From Pseudomonadota bacterium (GTDB lineage: Bacteria; Pseudomonadota; Gammaproteobacteria; Nitrosococcales; Methylophagaceae): a stretch of 64,000 bases of DNA. The position numbers and the translations under genes were made by a program. Where the stretch lies: positions 17,030 to 81,029 of the forward strand of contig JALIBN010000005.1 in the NCBI GenBank assembly GCA_030576275.1. The letters are read 5' to 3'. Of the stretch, positions 7,842 to 18,559 are shown piece after piece. Under the pieces are notes generated by a model. The model searched no databases and was not told the DNA's origin. It was given only the letters and a program-made list of their open reading frames with translations. How positions within the stretch are numbered: the stretch's first letter is position 1; every line of letters begins with the position of its first letter.

Positions 7842-8107
7842 TTGAACAATCATTCACGATTATAAATAATTTAGGTTTACACGCTCGCGCTGCCGCCAAA
7901 TTTGTCACGATTGCTTCGCAATTTGATGCTGATATTCAAGTGTCACGTAATGGCCGTACCGTTAACGGAAAAAGTATTATGGGCGTAATGATGTTAGCGG
8001 CGGGTAAAGGAACTGACATAAAAATAAATGCTGAAGGTGAAGACGCTAAACTTGCCTTACAAGCCATTGAGACACTTATTAATACTTTTTTTGGAGAAGG
8101 TGAATGA
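7838..8107 (+). CDS. ptsO: Phosphocarrier protein HPr/NPr
   Basis: An 89-residue HPr. His15 in NNLGLHARAAAKF is the phosphorylation site used by enzyme I. Ser46 in NGKSIMGVMM aligns with the serine phosphorylated by HPr kinase in other bacteria, so both regulatory residues are present together with an hprK-like gene in the same operon. It passes phosphate to EIIA-Ntr and EIIA-Man. It overlaps both neighbours by 4 bases, indicating tight coupling. The name ptsH would serve equally; context favours the nitrogen branch. Confidence 0.93.
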   Translation: MIEQSFTIINNLGLHARAAAKFVTIASQFDADIQVSRNGRTVNGKSIMGVMMLAAGKGTDIKINAEGEDAKLALQAIETLINTFFGEGE

Positions 8108-9858
8108 CACTTGAACTGCAAGGTATCGGTGTTTCGCGAGGGATCGCCATTGGTAAGGCGCACATACTATTCCACAATCAGCCGGATGTTCGTGAGTATC
8201 TAATACCCGCCTTTGCCATTGAGGAAGAAATTGAGCGGTTTCTTGATGCCCTAACAGAGGCAAAAAAACAACTTAAAGCCATTCGCAATCAGATCCCGGC
8301 AAATGCCCCTACCGATGTATCAGCCTTTATAGATACACACTTATTGATGCTGAATGACTCCTCGCTCTCCAAAGTGCCTGTAGACATGATTCGCTCGCGC
8401 CATTGTAATGCTGAATGGGCATTACAATTACAACGAGATGCCTTAATCAATGTTTTCAATGAAATGGATGATCCTTATTTACGCACACGACGTGATGATG
8501 TTGATCATGTCGTTAATCGTATTCATCGCATTTTGTCTGATCAAGATGTCGCAGATCATGAAATACCCGATGGTCGTCTGAAGGGTCATATCATCATTGC
8601 CGAAGATTTGACGCCGGCAGACACCTTACTGATGCAACATCAAGGTATAGCAGCCTTTGTTACCGAACATGGTGGTGCGACATCACACACCACTATTCTG
8701 GCACGAAGTTTGGGCATTCCGGCGATTGTCGGTGTCGGTTCAGTGCGTCGTTATATTCAGGATAATGAATTACTGATTGTTGATGGTGAAAATGGCATGT
8801 TGCTCGCTGGTACCGATGAAATAACCGAGGCTGAATATCGGATTCGTCGCATTACATTTGATAAACATATTGCCTCACTCAGCAAGTACAAATCCCAACC
8901 CACTAAAACCCGTAATGGCAAAACCATTACCTTACTGGCTAATGCTGAATTACCTGAAGATATCTCAGCGATTAGCAATATTGGTGCGCAAGGTATTGGG
9001 TTATACCGTACCGAATTTTTATATATGAATCGGAGCGCACCACCAGAAGAAGAAGAGCAGTTAGCGGCTTATCGAGACGTGGTTGAAGGCATGAATAATC
9101 AACCTGTGACCATCCGAACCTTTGACTTAGGTGCCGATAAAACAGTCGATGGTGGTCGTACCTCAAGTCAAACAGCTACTAATCCAGCGCTAGGTCTTCG
9201 CGCAATTCGGCTATGTTTAAAGTTCCCAGCCATGTTTCGTACTCAACTTCGAGCTATTTTGCGGGCATCGGCATTTGGCAAAATTAAAATCATGTTTCCA
9301 ATGATTTCCAGCACACAAGAACTTGTGCAAGCAAAACACTTGTTAGAGCTGTGCAAGCAAGAGCTAGATAACGAAGAATTAGAGTATGACCGCCATATTC
9401 AAATCGGCGCGATGATTGAGATCCCTGCCAGCGCAGTCTGTGCTGAAATGTTTGCCAAACAAGTCGATTTTTTATCTATAGGTACCAATGACCTTATTCA
9501 ATATACCTTAGCCATTGACCGTATTGATGATAACGTTAACTATCTTTACGATCCCCTACATCCTGCTGTCTTAAAATTAATCAACATGACCTTAGAAGCG
9601 GGGAAAAAATACAATATTCCGGTTTCGATGTGTGGTGAGATGGCCGGTGATCCGCGTTATACGCGGCTTTTACTTGCCATGGGTTTGGAATATTTTAGTA
9701 TGCATCCCAATGCCTTATTAGTCGTCAAACAAATCATCAATGAAACTGACTTAACGCTACTACCGAGTAATACACTGCAAATAATGGATATGACTGATAC
9801 TAGCGATGCTCAAATTTTATTGGAGCAGATCAATAGCAATAAGTTTATCGCATCATAA
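8104..9858 (+). CDS. ptsI: PEP-protein phosphotransferase, enzyme I
   Basis: A 584-residue enzyme I, the normal length for EI without an N-terminal GAF domain, so it is not PtsP. It autophosphorylates from phosphoenolpyruvate at the histidine of GGATSHTTILARSLG (residue about 195) and transfers to HPr. The PEP-binding barrel carries GIGLYRTEFLYMNR (about residue 300) and DFLSIGTNDLIQYTLAIDR (about 455). It overlaps the HPr gene by 4 bases and closes the phosphorelay operon. With no EIIBC nearby the relay is likely regulatory. Confidence 0.95.
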   Translation: MTLELQGIGVSRGIAIGKAHILFHNQPDVREYLIPAFAIEEEIERFLDALTEAKKQLKAIRNQIPANAPTDVSAFIDTHLLMLNDSSLSKVPVDMIRSRHCNAEWALQLQRDALINVFNEMDDPYLRTRRDDVDHVVNRIHRILSDQDVADHEIPDGRLKGHIIIAEDLTPADTLLMQHQGIAAFVTEHGGATSHTTILARSLGIPAIVGVGSVRRYIQDNELLIVDGENGMLLAGTDEITEAEYRIRRITFDKHIASLSKYKSQPTKTRNGKTITLLANAELPEDISAISNIGAQGIGLYRTEFLYMNRSAPPEEEEQLAAYRDVVEGMNNQPVTIRTFDLGADKTVDGGRTSSQTATNPALGLRAIRLCLKFPAMFRTQLRAILRASAFGKIKIMFPMISSTQELVQAKHLLELCKQELDNEELEYDRHIQIGAMIEIPASAVCAEMFAKQVDFLSIGTNDLIQYTLAIDRIDDNVNYLYDPLHPAVLKLINMTLEAGKKYNIPVSMCGEMAGDPRYTRLLLAMGLEYFSMHPNALLVVKQIINETDLTLLPSNTLQIMDMTDTSDAQILLEQINSNKFIAS

Positions 9859-9970
9859 GCATTTTTTAATCCGCCATTGCCAAAGTATTGACCAGACCAC
9901 ATCAAACTAATTTGCGCATAACTATTGTTAGTGGAAATATGGCGCCGTGTTTGTTCAAAACTGCGATTAA

Positions 9971-10004
9971 GACATGTAAATGAACATTTGTTTATTTACA
10001 TGTC
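9971..10004. repeat. Perfect 11-bp inverted repeat downstream of ptsI
   Basis: GACATGTAAAT (9971-9981) and ATTTACATGTC (9994-10004) are perfect inverse complements around a 12-base centre that itself allows AAC/GTT pairing. This gives a long, symmetrical palindrome in the 273-base gap between ptsI and mgtE. There is no T-tract, so it is not an ordinary terminator. A protein-binding operator for mgtE or a 3'-end hairpin for the PTS transcript is possible. Confidence 0.5.
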
Positions 10005-10078
10005 GTCATAGCCAAAATAACACCTTGTGCAAAAGCTCACTCTATTTAACACTACACAGTGACTCGGCAAGCCGCTAG

Positions 10079-10118
10079 AATATGGCACTTACCAGATTTC
10101 CCCTCTGTTCGCCATATT
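10079..10118 (+). promoter_or_regulatory. Inverted repeat in the mgtE 5' region
   Basis: AATATGGC (10079-10086) and GCCATATT (10111-10118) can pair around a 24-base loop, ending 13 bases before the mgtE ATG. The right arm overlaps the region where a ribosome would bind, so it could influence translation. It does not resemble the M-box riboswitch, which is larger and more conserved. Function is inferred only from position. Confidence 0.3.
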
Positions 10119-10131
10119 TTGAGACTAGGTC

Positions 10132-11490
10132 ATGTCAGAGCTCGATGAACAACATGCTATTAATCTACCTCTTGAGACGCTCTCTGAAGCATTAAAGAGT
10201 GGGCGTTTTGTACGCATGCGTAGATTACTAGCAAGTCTCCATCCCGCAGAAACCGCTCATTTACTCGAATCATTACCGCCTAACGAACGAAAAATATGTT
10301 GGCCAATAATCCCTCCTGACCTACGTGGTGAGGTTTTATCTTATATCGGTGATGATGTTCGTTCTGGTTTAATGACCGACATGGATACTGCTGATTTGAT
10401 CAGCGCTACAGAAGATCTTGATGCTGATGATGTCGCCGATATTCTGCAAGATTTACCTGAACACGTCATGCGAGAAGTATTGCGTGCCATGGACGATCAA
10501 CATCGTCGCCGAATTGAAAGCATCTTGGCACATGAGGAAGATACTGCTGGTGGTTTGATGAATACTGACGTCGTCACCGTACGGTCAGATATCACACTAG
10601 AAGTAGTGTTACGTTATCTGCGCATGCTCGGTGATTTACCAGACAATACTGATAGCCTCTATGTTGTCGATCATGAAGACAAATACCTAGGTACATTACC
10701 CTTATCTAAGGTGGTCAGTCGCAGTCGCTCCCTAACGGTGAGTAATGTGATGTCAAATCAAATAAAAGCCATTCCAATACTCATGTCGGAATCGGATGTG
10801 GCACATCGATTTGAAAAGCATGACCTTATGTCTGCACCTGTTGTCGACAAAGATAATCATATTGTTGGTCGTATTACCATTGATGACGTGGTGGATGTTA
10901 TCCGTGATGAAGCTGAACATTCCATGCTCAGCATGGCCGGCTTAGGTGAAGATGAAGATACCTTCGCGCCAGTGAAAAAAAGTATTCATCGTCGTTCATT
11001 ATGGTTAGGCGTCAATTTACTCACCGCATTTTTGGCGTCATGGGTTATCGGGCTATTTGATACAACGATTGAAAAACAAGTCGCTCTTGCTATCTTAATG
11101 CCCATTGTCGCAAGTATGGGTGGTGTTGCAGGAAGCCAAACCCTCACTCTAGTTATTCGTTCGATGGCATTGGGACAACTTAATGATAAAAACCAGAGAT
11201 GGTTATTACGCAAAGAACTCGCAGTGGGTGCCAGTAATGGCTTCATTTGGGCGATAGCTATCGCTATTGTAACCATTTTTTGGTTTGGTAGTATCTCATT
11301 AGGCGTATTGATGGGTTCCGCAATTATTATCAATTTAGTTGCTGCCGCCCTCGCCGGCGTCACGATACCAATCATGCTTAAACGCTTTGGAATCGACCCT
11401 GCGCTATCAGGTGGTGTATTACTAACCACGGTAACTGATGTTGTAGGTTTTATGGCATTCCTCGGATTTGCTACTCTATTCATTGTTTAA
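10132..11490 (+). CDS. mgtE: Magnesium transporter MgtE
   Basis: A 452-residue MgtE of full length. Residues about 1-130 form the helical N domain (LLESLPPNERKICW, TADLISATEDLDADDVADIL), about 130-255 hold two CBS domains (EEDTAGGLMNTDVVTV, VSNVMSNQIKAIPI), and about 285-452 form five transmembrane helices ending LTTVTDVVGFMAFLGFATL. It is a homodimeric Mg2+ channel of the inner membrane whose cytosolic domains close at high Mg2+. It stands alone after a 273-base gap and is 21 bases before aroC. It is also related to Co2+ uptake in some species. Confidence 0.95.
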   Translation: MSELDEQHAINLPLETLSEALKSGRFVRMRRLLASLHPAETAHLLESLPPNERKICWPIIPPDLRGEVLSYIGDDVRSGLMTDMDTADLISATEDLDADDVADILQDLPEHVMREVLRAMDDQHRRRIESILAHEEDTAGGLMNTDVVTVRSDITLEVVLRYLRMLGDLPDNTDSLYVVDHEDKYLGTLPLSKVVSRSRSLTVSNVMSNQIKAIPILMSESDVAHRFEKHDLMSAPVVDKDNHIVGRITIDDVVDVIRDEAEHSMLSMAGLGEDEDTFAPVKKSIHRRSLWLGVNLLTAFLASWVIGLFDTTIEKQVALAILMPIVASMGGVAGSQTLTLVIRSMALGQLNDKNQRWLLRKELAVGASNGFIWAIAIAIVTIFWFGSISLGVLMGSAIIINLVAAALAGVTIPIMLKRFGIDPALSGGVLLTTVTDVVGFMAFLGFATLFIV

Positions 11491-11511
11491 AAAAATTATT
11501 GAGACCTTTCT

Positions 11512-12603
11512 ATGTCAGGCAACAGTTTTGGAAAATTATTCACTATAACTAGTTTTGGTGAAAGTCACGGCCCCTCCATTGGCTGTATTGTTGATGGTTG
11601 CCCTCCCGGCCTAGCGTTAACCGAAGCTGATTTACAAGGCGATCTTGATCGTCGTCGGCCAGGTAAAACTCGTTATGTCACTCAACGTAAGGAGTTAGAC
11701 CAAGTTAAAATTCTGTCTGGGGTATTTGAAGGCAAAACAACGGGTGCGTCTATTGGCATGATCATTGAGAACACCGATCAACGTTCAAAAGATTACGGTA
11801 ACATCATGCACCAGTTCCGTCCCGCGCATGCTGATTACACCTATCATCACAAATATGGTTTTCGTGACTACCGTGGCGGCGGCCGATCTTCTGCTCGAGA
11901 AACGGCAATGCGTGTTGCGGCGGGCGGTATCGCAAAAAAATATCTACGCGATCGTTACGGCATCGAAATTCAGGGTTATTTAGCTCAACTTGGTCCGGTT
12001 AAGATTGAAAAGCTTGATTGGGATCATATGGAAAAAAGTGCATTTTTCTGCCCAGATCCTGATAAAGAAGAAGCAATCGAAGACTATATGAAAGCATTGA
12101 AAGGTGACTCTATCGGAGCACGGATCAATGTTATTGCTCGTAATGTACCACCAGGTCTTGGTGAACCAATTTTTGATCGTCTTGATGCTGAAATTGCCCA
12201 TGCAATGATGAGCATCAATGCCGTTAAAGGCGTGGAAATTGGTGCCGGATTTGATTCGGTCACCCAAAAAGGCACGGAACACCGCGACGAAATAACACCT
12301 GAGGGTTTTTTAAGTAATAATGCCGGCGGCATACTGGGCGGAATATCGAGTGGTCAAGATATCTTAGTCAGCATGGCACTCAAGGCCACATCTAGCCTGA
12401 GTATTCCTGGTCGTAGTATTAATACTGATGGTGAAGCAGTTGAAGTCGTCACTAAAGGTCGTCATGATCCTTGTGTTGGTATTCGTGCGACGCCGATAGC
12501 CGAAGCGATGTTAGCCATCGTACTAATGGATCATATGCTACGTCACCGTGGACAAAATATGGATGTCACCACGACTACGCCGATTATCCCCGCCCAAGCA
12601 TAA
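11512..12603 (+). CDS. aroC: Chorismate synthase
   Basis: A 363-residue chorismate synthase with all family signatures: [18 protein letters not shown] at the start, [20 protein letters not shown] near residue 123, and [18 protein letters not shown] near residue 316. It converts 5-enolpyruvylshikimate-3-phosphate to chorismate, needing reduced FMN, as the last common step to aromatic amino acids, folate and ubiquinone. It follows mgtE by 21 bases and precedes an MFS gene by 7 bases; neither neighbour is functionally related. Confidence 0.97.
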   Translation: MSGNSFGKLFTITSFGESHGPSIGCIVDGCPPGLALTEADLQGDLDRRRPGKTRYVTQRKELDQVKILSGVFEGKTTGASIGMIIENTDQRSKDYGNIMHQFRPAHADYTYHHKYGFRDYRGGGRSSARETAMRVAAGGIAKKYLRDRYGIEIQGYLAQLGPVKIEKLDWDHMEKSAFFCPDPDKEEAIEDYMKALKGDSIGARINVIARNVPPGLGEPIFDRLDAEIAHAMMSINAVKGVEIGAGFDSVTQKGTEHRDEITPEGFLSNNAGGILGGISSGQDILVSMALKATSSLSIPGRSINTDGEAVEVVTKGRHDPCVGIRATPIAEAMLAIVLMDHMLRHRGQNMDVTTTTPIIPAQA

Positions 12604-12610
12604 ATAAGGC

Positions 12611-13759
12611 GTGCCCTTTCAAAACAAGCCTTATTGGCGCCTCTCAGGTTTTTACTTTTTTTATTTTGCATCCTTAGGTGTCTTACTCCCCTACTGGGGA
12701 CTTTACCTGCAATGGAAAGGCTTTTCAGCCCAAGAAATAGGTGAATTCACCGCAATATTACTGGTCACTCGTGTCGTAGCACCCAATATTTGGAGTTGGA
12801 TAGCAGATCATCATGGTCAGCGCATGAAGATTGTCCGTTTAGGCAGTTTAATGAGCACCATTGCCTTCGCGGCCGTATTTTTTGGCAGTAGCTATATCTG
12901 GATCGCGGGCGTGTTACTGCTTTTCAGTTTTTTTTGGAATGCCACTCTTCCTCAGTTTGAAGCGACAACCTTGCAACATCTTGGTGAACACAGTCATCAC
13001 TACAGTAAGATCAGAATCTGGGGTTCAATAGGGTTTATTGTTATCGTCGTCCTCTTAGGGGCTTTACTAGAACATTTCGATGCAAGCATCATCCCCTACA
13101 CCATGCTGATTAGCTTGCTTGCAATCTGGTTAATAAGTTTGACCGTACCCGAGTCATCACCACAACATTTAAGTTTAACTCATCAGCCAATGATGACCAT
13201 TTTAAAACGACCCGAAGTCCTCGCTTTTTTAGCGATTTGTTTTCTAGTTCAGCTGAGTCACGGCCCTTATTACACGTTTTACACAATTTACTTAGAACAA
13301 CATCACTACAGTAGAACACTCATAGGTCAACTCTGGGCATTAGGCGTCATTGCTGAGGTCGTTGTGTTTTTATTTATGCATCGCTGGCTACCACGCTACG
13401 GTGTCCGCAGGGTATTATTAGTAAGCCTAATTTTGAGCTCTTTACGCTGGCTTATCATCGGGTTTTATCCTAATTCTTTAACACTATTATTGTTCGCTCA
13501 GCTACTACATGCAGCTAGTTTTGGCACGTTTCATGTGGCAGCTATCGAATGGGTTCACCATCATTTTACAGGCAAAAATCAAGGTCGCGGCCAAGGCTTA
13601 TATAGCAGTATTGGTTTTGGTGCGGGAGGGGCTATTGGTAGCTTGTTTAGTGGTTATTTTTGGTTATCGCCCGGTCCAACAGCAACCTTTAGCATGGCTG
13701 CGATAGCTGCTGCACTAGCATTTATTATTTGTTTCCGCTGGTTAAAAGATGTTTATTAA
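12611..13759 (+). CDS. MFS transporter, HcaT/LacY-like (MFS_1-like)
   Basis: A 382-residue inner-membrane protein with about twelve hydrophobic segments. The start is GTG at 12611, giving MPFQNKPYWRLSGFYFFYFA. The pattern YFFYFASLGVLLPYWGLYL and a central KIRIWGSIGFI matches the family containing the 3-phenylpropionate transporter HcaT and many uncharacterised gammaproteobacterial homologues that sit next to aroC-like genes. Substrate is unknown; calling it an aromatic-acid permease would be over-reading. It starts 7 bases after aroC and is probably cotranscribed. Confidence 0.85.
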   Translation: MPFQNKPYWRLSGFYFFYFASLGVLLPYWGLYLQWKGFSAQEIGEFTAILLVTRVVAPNIWSWIADHHGQRMKIVRLGSLMSTIAFAAVFFGSSYIWIAGVLLLFSFFWNATLPQFEATTLQHLGEHSHHYSKIRIWGSIGFIVIVVLLGALLEHFDASIIPYTMLISLLAIWLISLTVPESSPQHLSLTHQPMMTILKRPEVLAFLAICFLVQLSHGPYYTFYTIYLEQHHYSRTLIGQLWALGVIAEVVVFLFMHRWLPRYGVRRVLLVSLILSSLRWLIIGFYPNSLTLLLFAQLLHAASFGTFHVAAIEWVHHHFTGKNQGRGQGLYSSIGFGAGGAIGSLFSGYFWLSPGPTATFSMAAIAAALAFIICFRWLKDVY

Positions 13760-13855
13760 CACCTAATATTAATTTTTTGCATTTAGTATCAGGTAAACAC
13801 CTTTCCATCTGTCCAAACAATACTTATACTAGTAGTAATCTAATCATTATCATGA

Positions 13856-15253
<1,398 letters not shown>

Positions 15254-15255
15254 GC

Positions 15256-16464
15256 ATGGCCCGTTTGCGACGTTTCCTTGATCGGATGGAGCCCTCATTT
15301 CAAAAAGGGGGCCCTTATCATAAGTATTTTGCTGTCTTTGAGATGGTGGATACTTTTCTCTACTCGCCAGCCGATACCACTCGTGGTTCTCCTCATGTGC
15401 GTGATGGCATAGATCTAAAACGAATAATGTCTTATGTCGTAATTGCGACATTCCCAGTGATTTTAATGATGCTCTGGAACACAGGTCATCAAGCAAATAC
15501 TGCTATGGCTGAGATGGGTATGACTGAACTTGATGGCTGGCGAGGCTCCATCATAAGTTACTTGGGTATTGGTTTTGATCCCAATAGTCTGAGCGCCAGC
15601 ATGTTTCACGGCTTACTTTATTTTTTACCCATTTACCTCACCACATTACTAGCTGGCGGAGCATTTGAGGTATTATTTGCAGCAGTACGTAATCACGAAG
15701 TAAATGAGGGCTTCTTAGTAACCTCAATGCTATACACTTTGATTCTGCCAGCATCCACACCATTATGGCAAGTTGCTTTAGGTATCATTTTTGGTGTGGT
15801 ATTAGGCAAAGAAGTATTTGGTGGTACCGGAAAAAACTTCTTAAATCCTGCCTTAACCGGTCGTGCTTTTTTGTACTTTGCCTACCCCGCTCAAATGTCA
15901 GGTGATGCAGTCTGGACCGCTATTGATGGCTATTCAGCCGCAACACCCCTAGCACTAGGTGCGGCCGGTGGTTTAGAAGCGATCACTAACGCCGGTTTTA
16001 CTTGGACACAAACTTTCTTAGGTTCAATGCAAGGCTCACTCGCTGAAACTTCAGCCCTAGCGTGTTTGTTAGGAGCCGCCTTTTTACTTTATACCCGCGT
16101 TGCCTCCTATCGCATTATCTTTGGCGTATTTTTCGGCATGGTCGCGACAAGCCTATTATTTAACTGGATCGGTAGCGATACTAACCCCATGTTTGCATTA
16201 CCGTGGTTTTGGCATTTAACACTTGGGGGATTCGCATTCGGCATGATCTTTATGGCAACGGATCCGGTATCAGCGGCCATGACTAATAAAGGTCGCTGGA
16301 TTTATGGCGCATTAATTGGTTTTATGACGGTGTTAATCCGTGTCGTAAATCCAGCCTTCCCTGAAGGCATTATGCTTGCCATTCTGTTTGCCAACATTTT
16401 TGCGCCACTGATTGATTATTTTGTAGTGCGTGCCAATGTTCAACGAAGATTAAAACGAAGTTAA
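15256..16464 (+). CDS. nqrB: Na+-NQR subunit B
   Basis: A 402-residue integral membrane subunit with about ten hydrophobic segments and a cytoplasmic N-terminus starting [20 protein letters not shown]. It carries covalent FMN on a threonine; here the site reads [10 protein letters not shown] with Thr230, so the usual SGAT is SAAT. It also holds riboflavin and part of the Na+ path and the quinone site. [20 protein letters not shown] near residue 190 is conserved. It lies 2 bases after nqrA and 5 before nqrC. Confidence 0.96.
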   Translation: MARLRRFLDRMEPSFQKGGPYHKYFAVFEMVDTFLYSPADTTRGSPHVRDGIDLKRIMSYVVIATFPVILMMLWNTGHQANTAMAEMGMTELDGWRGSIISYLGIGFDPNSLSASMFHGLLYFLPIYLTTLLAGGAFEVLFAAVRNHEVNEGFLVTSMLYTLILPASTPLWQVALGIIFGVVLGKEVFGGTGKNFLNPALTGRAFLYFAYPAQMSGDAVWTAIDGYSAATPLALGAAGGLEAITNAGFTWTQTFLGSMQGSLAETSALACLLGAAFLLYTRVASYRIIFGVFFGMVATSLLFNWIGSDTNPMFALPWFWHLTLGGFAFGMIFMATDPVSAAMTNKGRWIYGALIGFMTVLIRVVNPAFPEGIMLAILFANIFAPLIDYFVVRANVQRRLKRS

Positions 16465-16469
16465 GGACT

Positions 16470-17285
16470 ATGGCAGAGACAAATAAAAATAAAGGTTTGA
16501 TTGCATCGATTCTTGGCTTGCCAAACGATGACCCTAAGAAAACGATCATCGTTGCATTTCTGCTTTGTTTAGTGTGTTCAATATTAGTGTCAGCATCGGC
16601 AGTAGTGCTCAAGCCGAAACAAATTGAAAATAAGCAGGCCGACATCAAAAAGAACATCCTCGCAGTCACCGGATTACTTGATGAGTCTTCAGATGTGAAC
16701 ACGATTTTTGAACAGTTTGAAGTTAAAATAGTTGATCTTGAAACCGGCGAATACTCAGATATCGATCCTGAATCTTACGACCAACGCAAAGCATCTGGCG
16801 ATCCAGCTCAAAGCATCAAATTATCTCAGCAACAAGATATTGCAAATATTAGCCGCCGCGCTAATCTCGCAAAAATCTACTTGCTGAAGGAAGATGACAA
16901 GATAAAACGGCTTGTATTACCCATTCATGGCTACGGTTTATGGTCAACCCTCTATGGCTTTGTGTCGCTTGAGTCTGACTTTAACACCATTGGTGGCTTG
17001 CAGTTTTATTCTCATGCAGAAACACCAGGATTAGGCGGTGAAGTCGATAACCCAAAGTGGCGTAAGCAATGGCAGGGTAAAAAGATATTCAATGATGCAG
17101 GCGAATTAGAGATTGAAGTTATTCGTGGACATGTTGATTTTCAAGTAGAAGGCTCTGAACATAAAGTCGATGGACTATCGGGGGCGACATTAACGAGTCG
17201 CGGCGTATCAAACCTTGTTAACTTCTGGTTAGGCGATGATGGTTTTGGTCCCTATTTGAAGAAAATGAGTGAGGCTGAGAAATAA
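16470..17285 (+). CDS. nqrC: Na+-NQR subunit C
   Basis: A 271-residue subunit with one N-terminal transmembrane helix (about residues 22-42) and a large periplasmic domain. The FMN attachment motif is [10 protein letters not shown] with Thr240 as the flavinylated residue. [16 protein letters not shown] and [10 protein letters not shown] near residues 155-190 are typical. Flavinylation of NqrB and NqrC needs ApbE, whose gene is not in this operon. Confidence 0.96.
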   Translation: MAETNKNKGLIASILGLPNDDPKKTIIVAFLLCLVCSILVSASAVVLKPKQIENKQADIKKNILAVTGLLDESSDVNTIFEQFEVKIVDLETGEYSDIDPESYDQRKASGDPAQSIKLSQQQDIANISRRANLAKIYLLKEDDKIKRLVLPIHGYGLWSTLYGFVSLESDFNTIGGLQFYSHAETPGLGGEVDNPKWRKQWQGKKIFNDAGELEIEVIRGHVDFQVEGSEHKVDGLSGATLTSRGVSNLVNFWLGDDGFGPYLKKMSEAEK

Positions 17286-17287
17286 TA

Positions 17288-17950
17288 ATGGCAAACGCAA
17301 TCAAATCGAGTGTAGTTGATCCACTCATTGACAATAACCCGATCACACTGCAAGTATTAGGCGTCTGTTCCGCTCTAGCGGTGACAACCAACATGACGGC
17401 AGCATTGATCATGAGTATTGCTCTTACCACCGTTACTGCATTCTCAAGTGCGATGATAAGTTCAATACGCAATCACATTCCATCAAGTATCCGCATCATA
17501 GTGCAGATGACAATTATTGCTTCACTAGTAATCATTGTTGACCAACTATTAAAAGCCTACGCTTATGATGCAAGTAAACAGCTATCAGTCTTTGTTGGCT
17601 TAATTATCACCAACTGTATCGTATTAGGTCGTGCCGAAGCTTTCGCCATGAAAAACCCACCCGTACTCAGTTTCTTTGATGGCATCGGCAACGGTTTAGG
17701 TTATAGCTTAATCCTGATGATAGTTGCGTTCTTTAGAGAGCTACTAGGTACCGGTAAATTATTTGGTCATGTCGTCATCCCAGTTGCAAACGAGGGTGGC
17801 TGGTATATGCCAAATGGTTTAATGCTTCTACCTCCAAGTGCTTTCTTCGTAATCGGTCTAATAATATGGCTTGTTCGTAGTGTTAAGAGAGAACAAATTG
17901 AGTCGGCTGATTATCAAATTCATCAGGTTCACCGCACGGAGGTCCTATAA
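17288..17950 (+). CDS. nqrD: Na+-NQR subunit D
   Basis: A 220-residue membrane subunit with about six helices. [20 protein letters not shown] at the start and [18 protein letters not shown] near residue 110 are family signatures; the cysteine of TNCIVLGR, with its partner in NqrE, coordinates an intramembrane Fe-S centre in studied complexes. It follows nqrC by 2 bases and its stop directly abuts the nqrE start. Confidence 0.96.
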   Translation: MANAIKSSVVDPLIDNNPITLQVLGVCSALAVTTNMTAALIMSIALTTVTAFSSAMISSIRNHIPSSIRIIVQMTIIASLVIIVDQLLKAYAYDASKQLSVFVGLIITNCIVLGRAEAFAMKNPPVLSFFDGIGNGLGYSLILMIVAFFRELLGTGKLFGHVVIPVANEGGWYMPNGLMLLPPSAFFVIGLIIWLVRSVKREQIESADYQIHQVHRTEVL

Positions 17951-18559
17951 ATGGAGCACTACCTAAGCCTATTTATTAAATCTATTTTCATTGAGAACTT
18001 AGCTTTATCATTTTTCCTAGGTATGTGTACCTTTTTGGCAGTTTCTAAGAAAATTGAAACTGCCCTTGGTCTGGGCATTGCCGTAATATTAGTACAAATG
18101 ATAACGGTACCAGCAAACAACATTATCTATCAGTTTTTACTTAAAGATGGTGCCTTAGCTTGGGCTGGCTATCCTGATGTAGACCTCAGTTTCTTAGGCT
18201 TAATCAGTTACATCGGTGTAATTGCCGCCATGGTACAAATATTAGAAATGGCCATGGATAAGTTTGCACCTGCACTCTACAACGCATTGGGTATATTTCT
18301 TCCTTTGATTACGGTGAACTGTGCCATCCTCGGTGGTACATTGTTCATGGTTGAACGAGACTATAACTTAGCTGAAAGTGCTGTCTACGGAGTAGGTAGT
18401 GGTTTAGGCTGGGCAATGGCTATCACAGCAATTGCAGGTATACGTGAAAAACTTAAATATTCTGACGTACCTGATGGTCTACAAGGCCTTGGTATAACAT
18501 TTATAACTGCTGGACTGATGGCGTTAGGATTTATGGCATTCTCGGGGATTCAACTGTAA
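17951..18559 (+). CDS. nqrE: Na+-NQR subunit E
   Basis: A 202-residue membrane subunit with about six helices, paralogous to NqrD in inverted topology. [20 protein letters not shown] at the start and [18 protein letters not shown] near residue 120 are conserved, the latter holding the cysteine facing that of NqrD. Its last base overlaps the first base of nqrF (18559). Confidence 0.96.
   Translation: MEHYLSLFIKSIFIENLALSFFLGMCTFLAVSKKIETALGLGIAVILVQMITVPANNIIYQFLLKDGALAWAGYPDVDLSFLGLISYIGVIAAMVQILEMAMDKFAPALYNALGIFLPLITVNCAILGGTLFMVERDYNLAESAVYGVGSGLGWAMAITAIAGIREKLKYSDVPDGLQGLGITFITAGLMALGFMAFSGIQL

Noticed and set aside
10986..11483. 165-residue open frame antisense to mgtE
   Set aside because: It lies wholly within the membrane-domain coding part of mgtE, has Ala/Thr/Asn-biased composition typical of shadow frames and no family features.
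16370..16702. 110-residue antisense frame over the nqrB-nqrC junction
   Set aside because: It overlaps two well-supported genes on the opposite strand and shows no recognisable domain.
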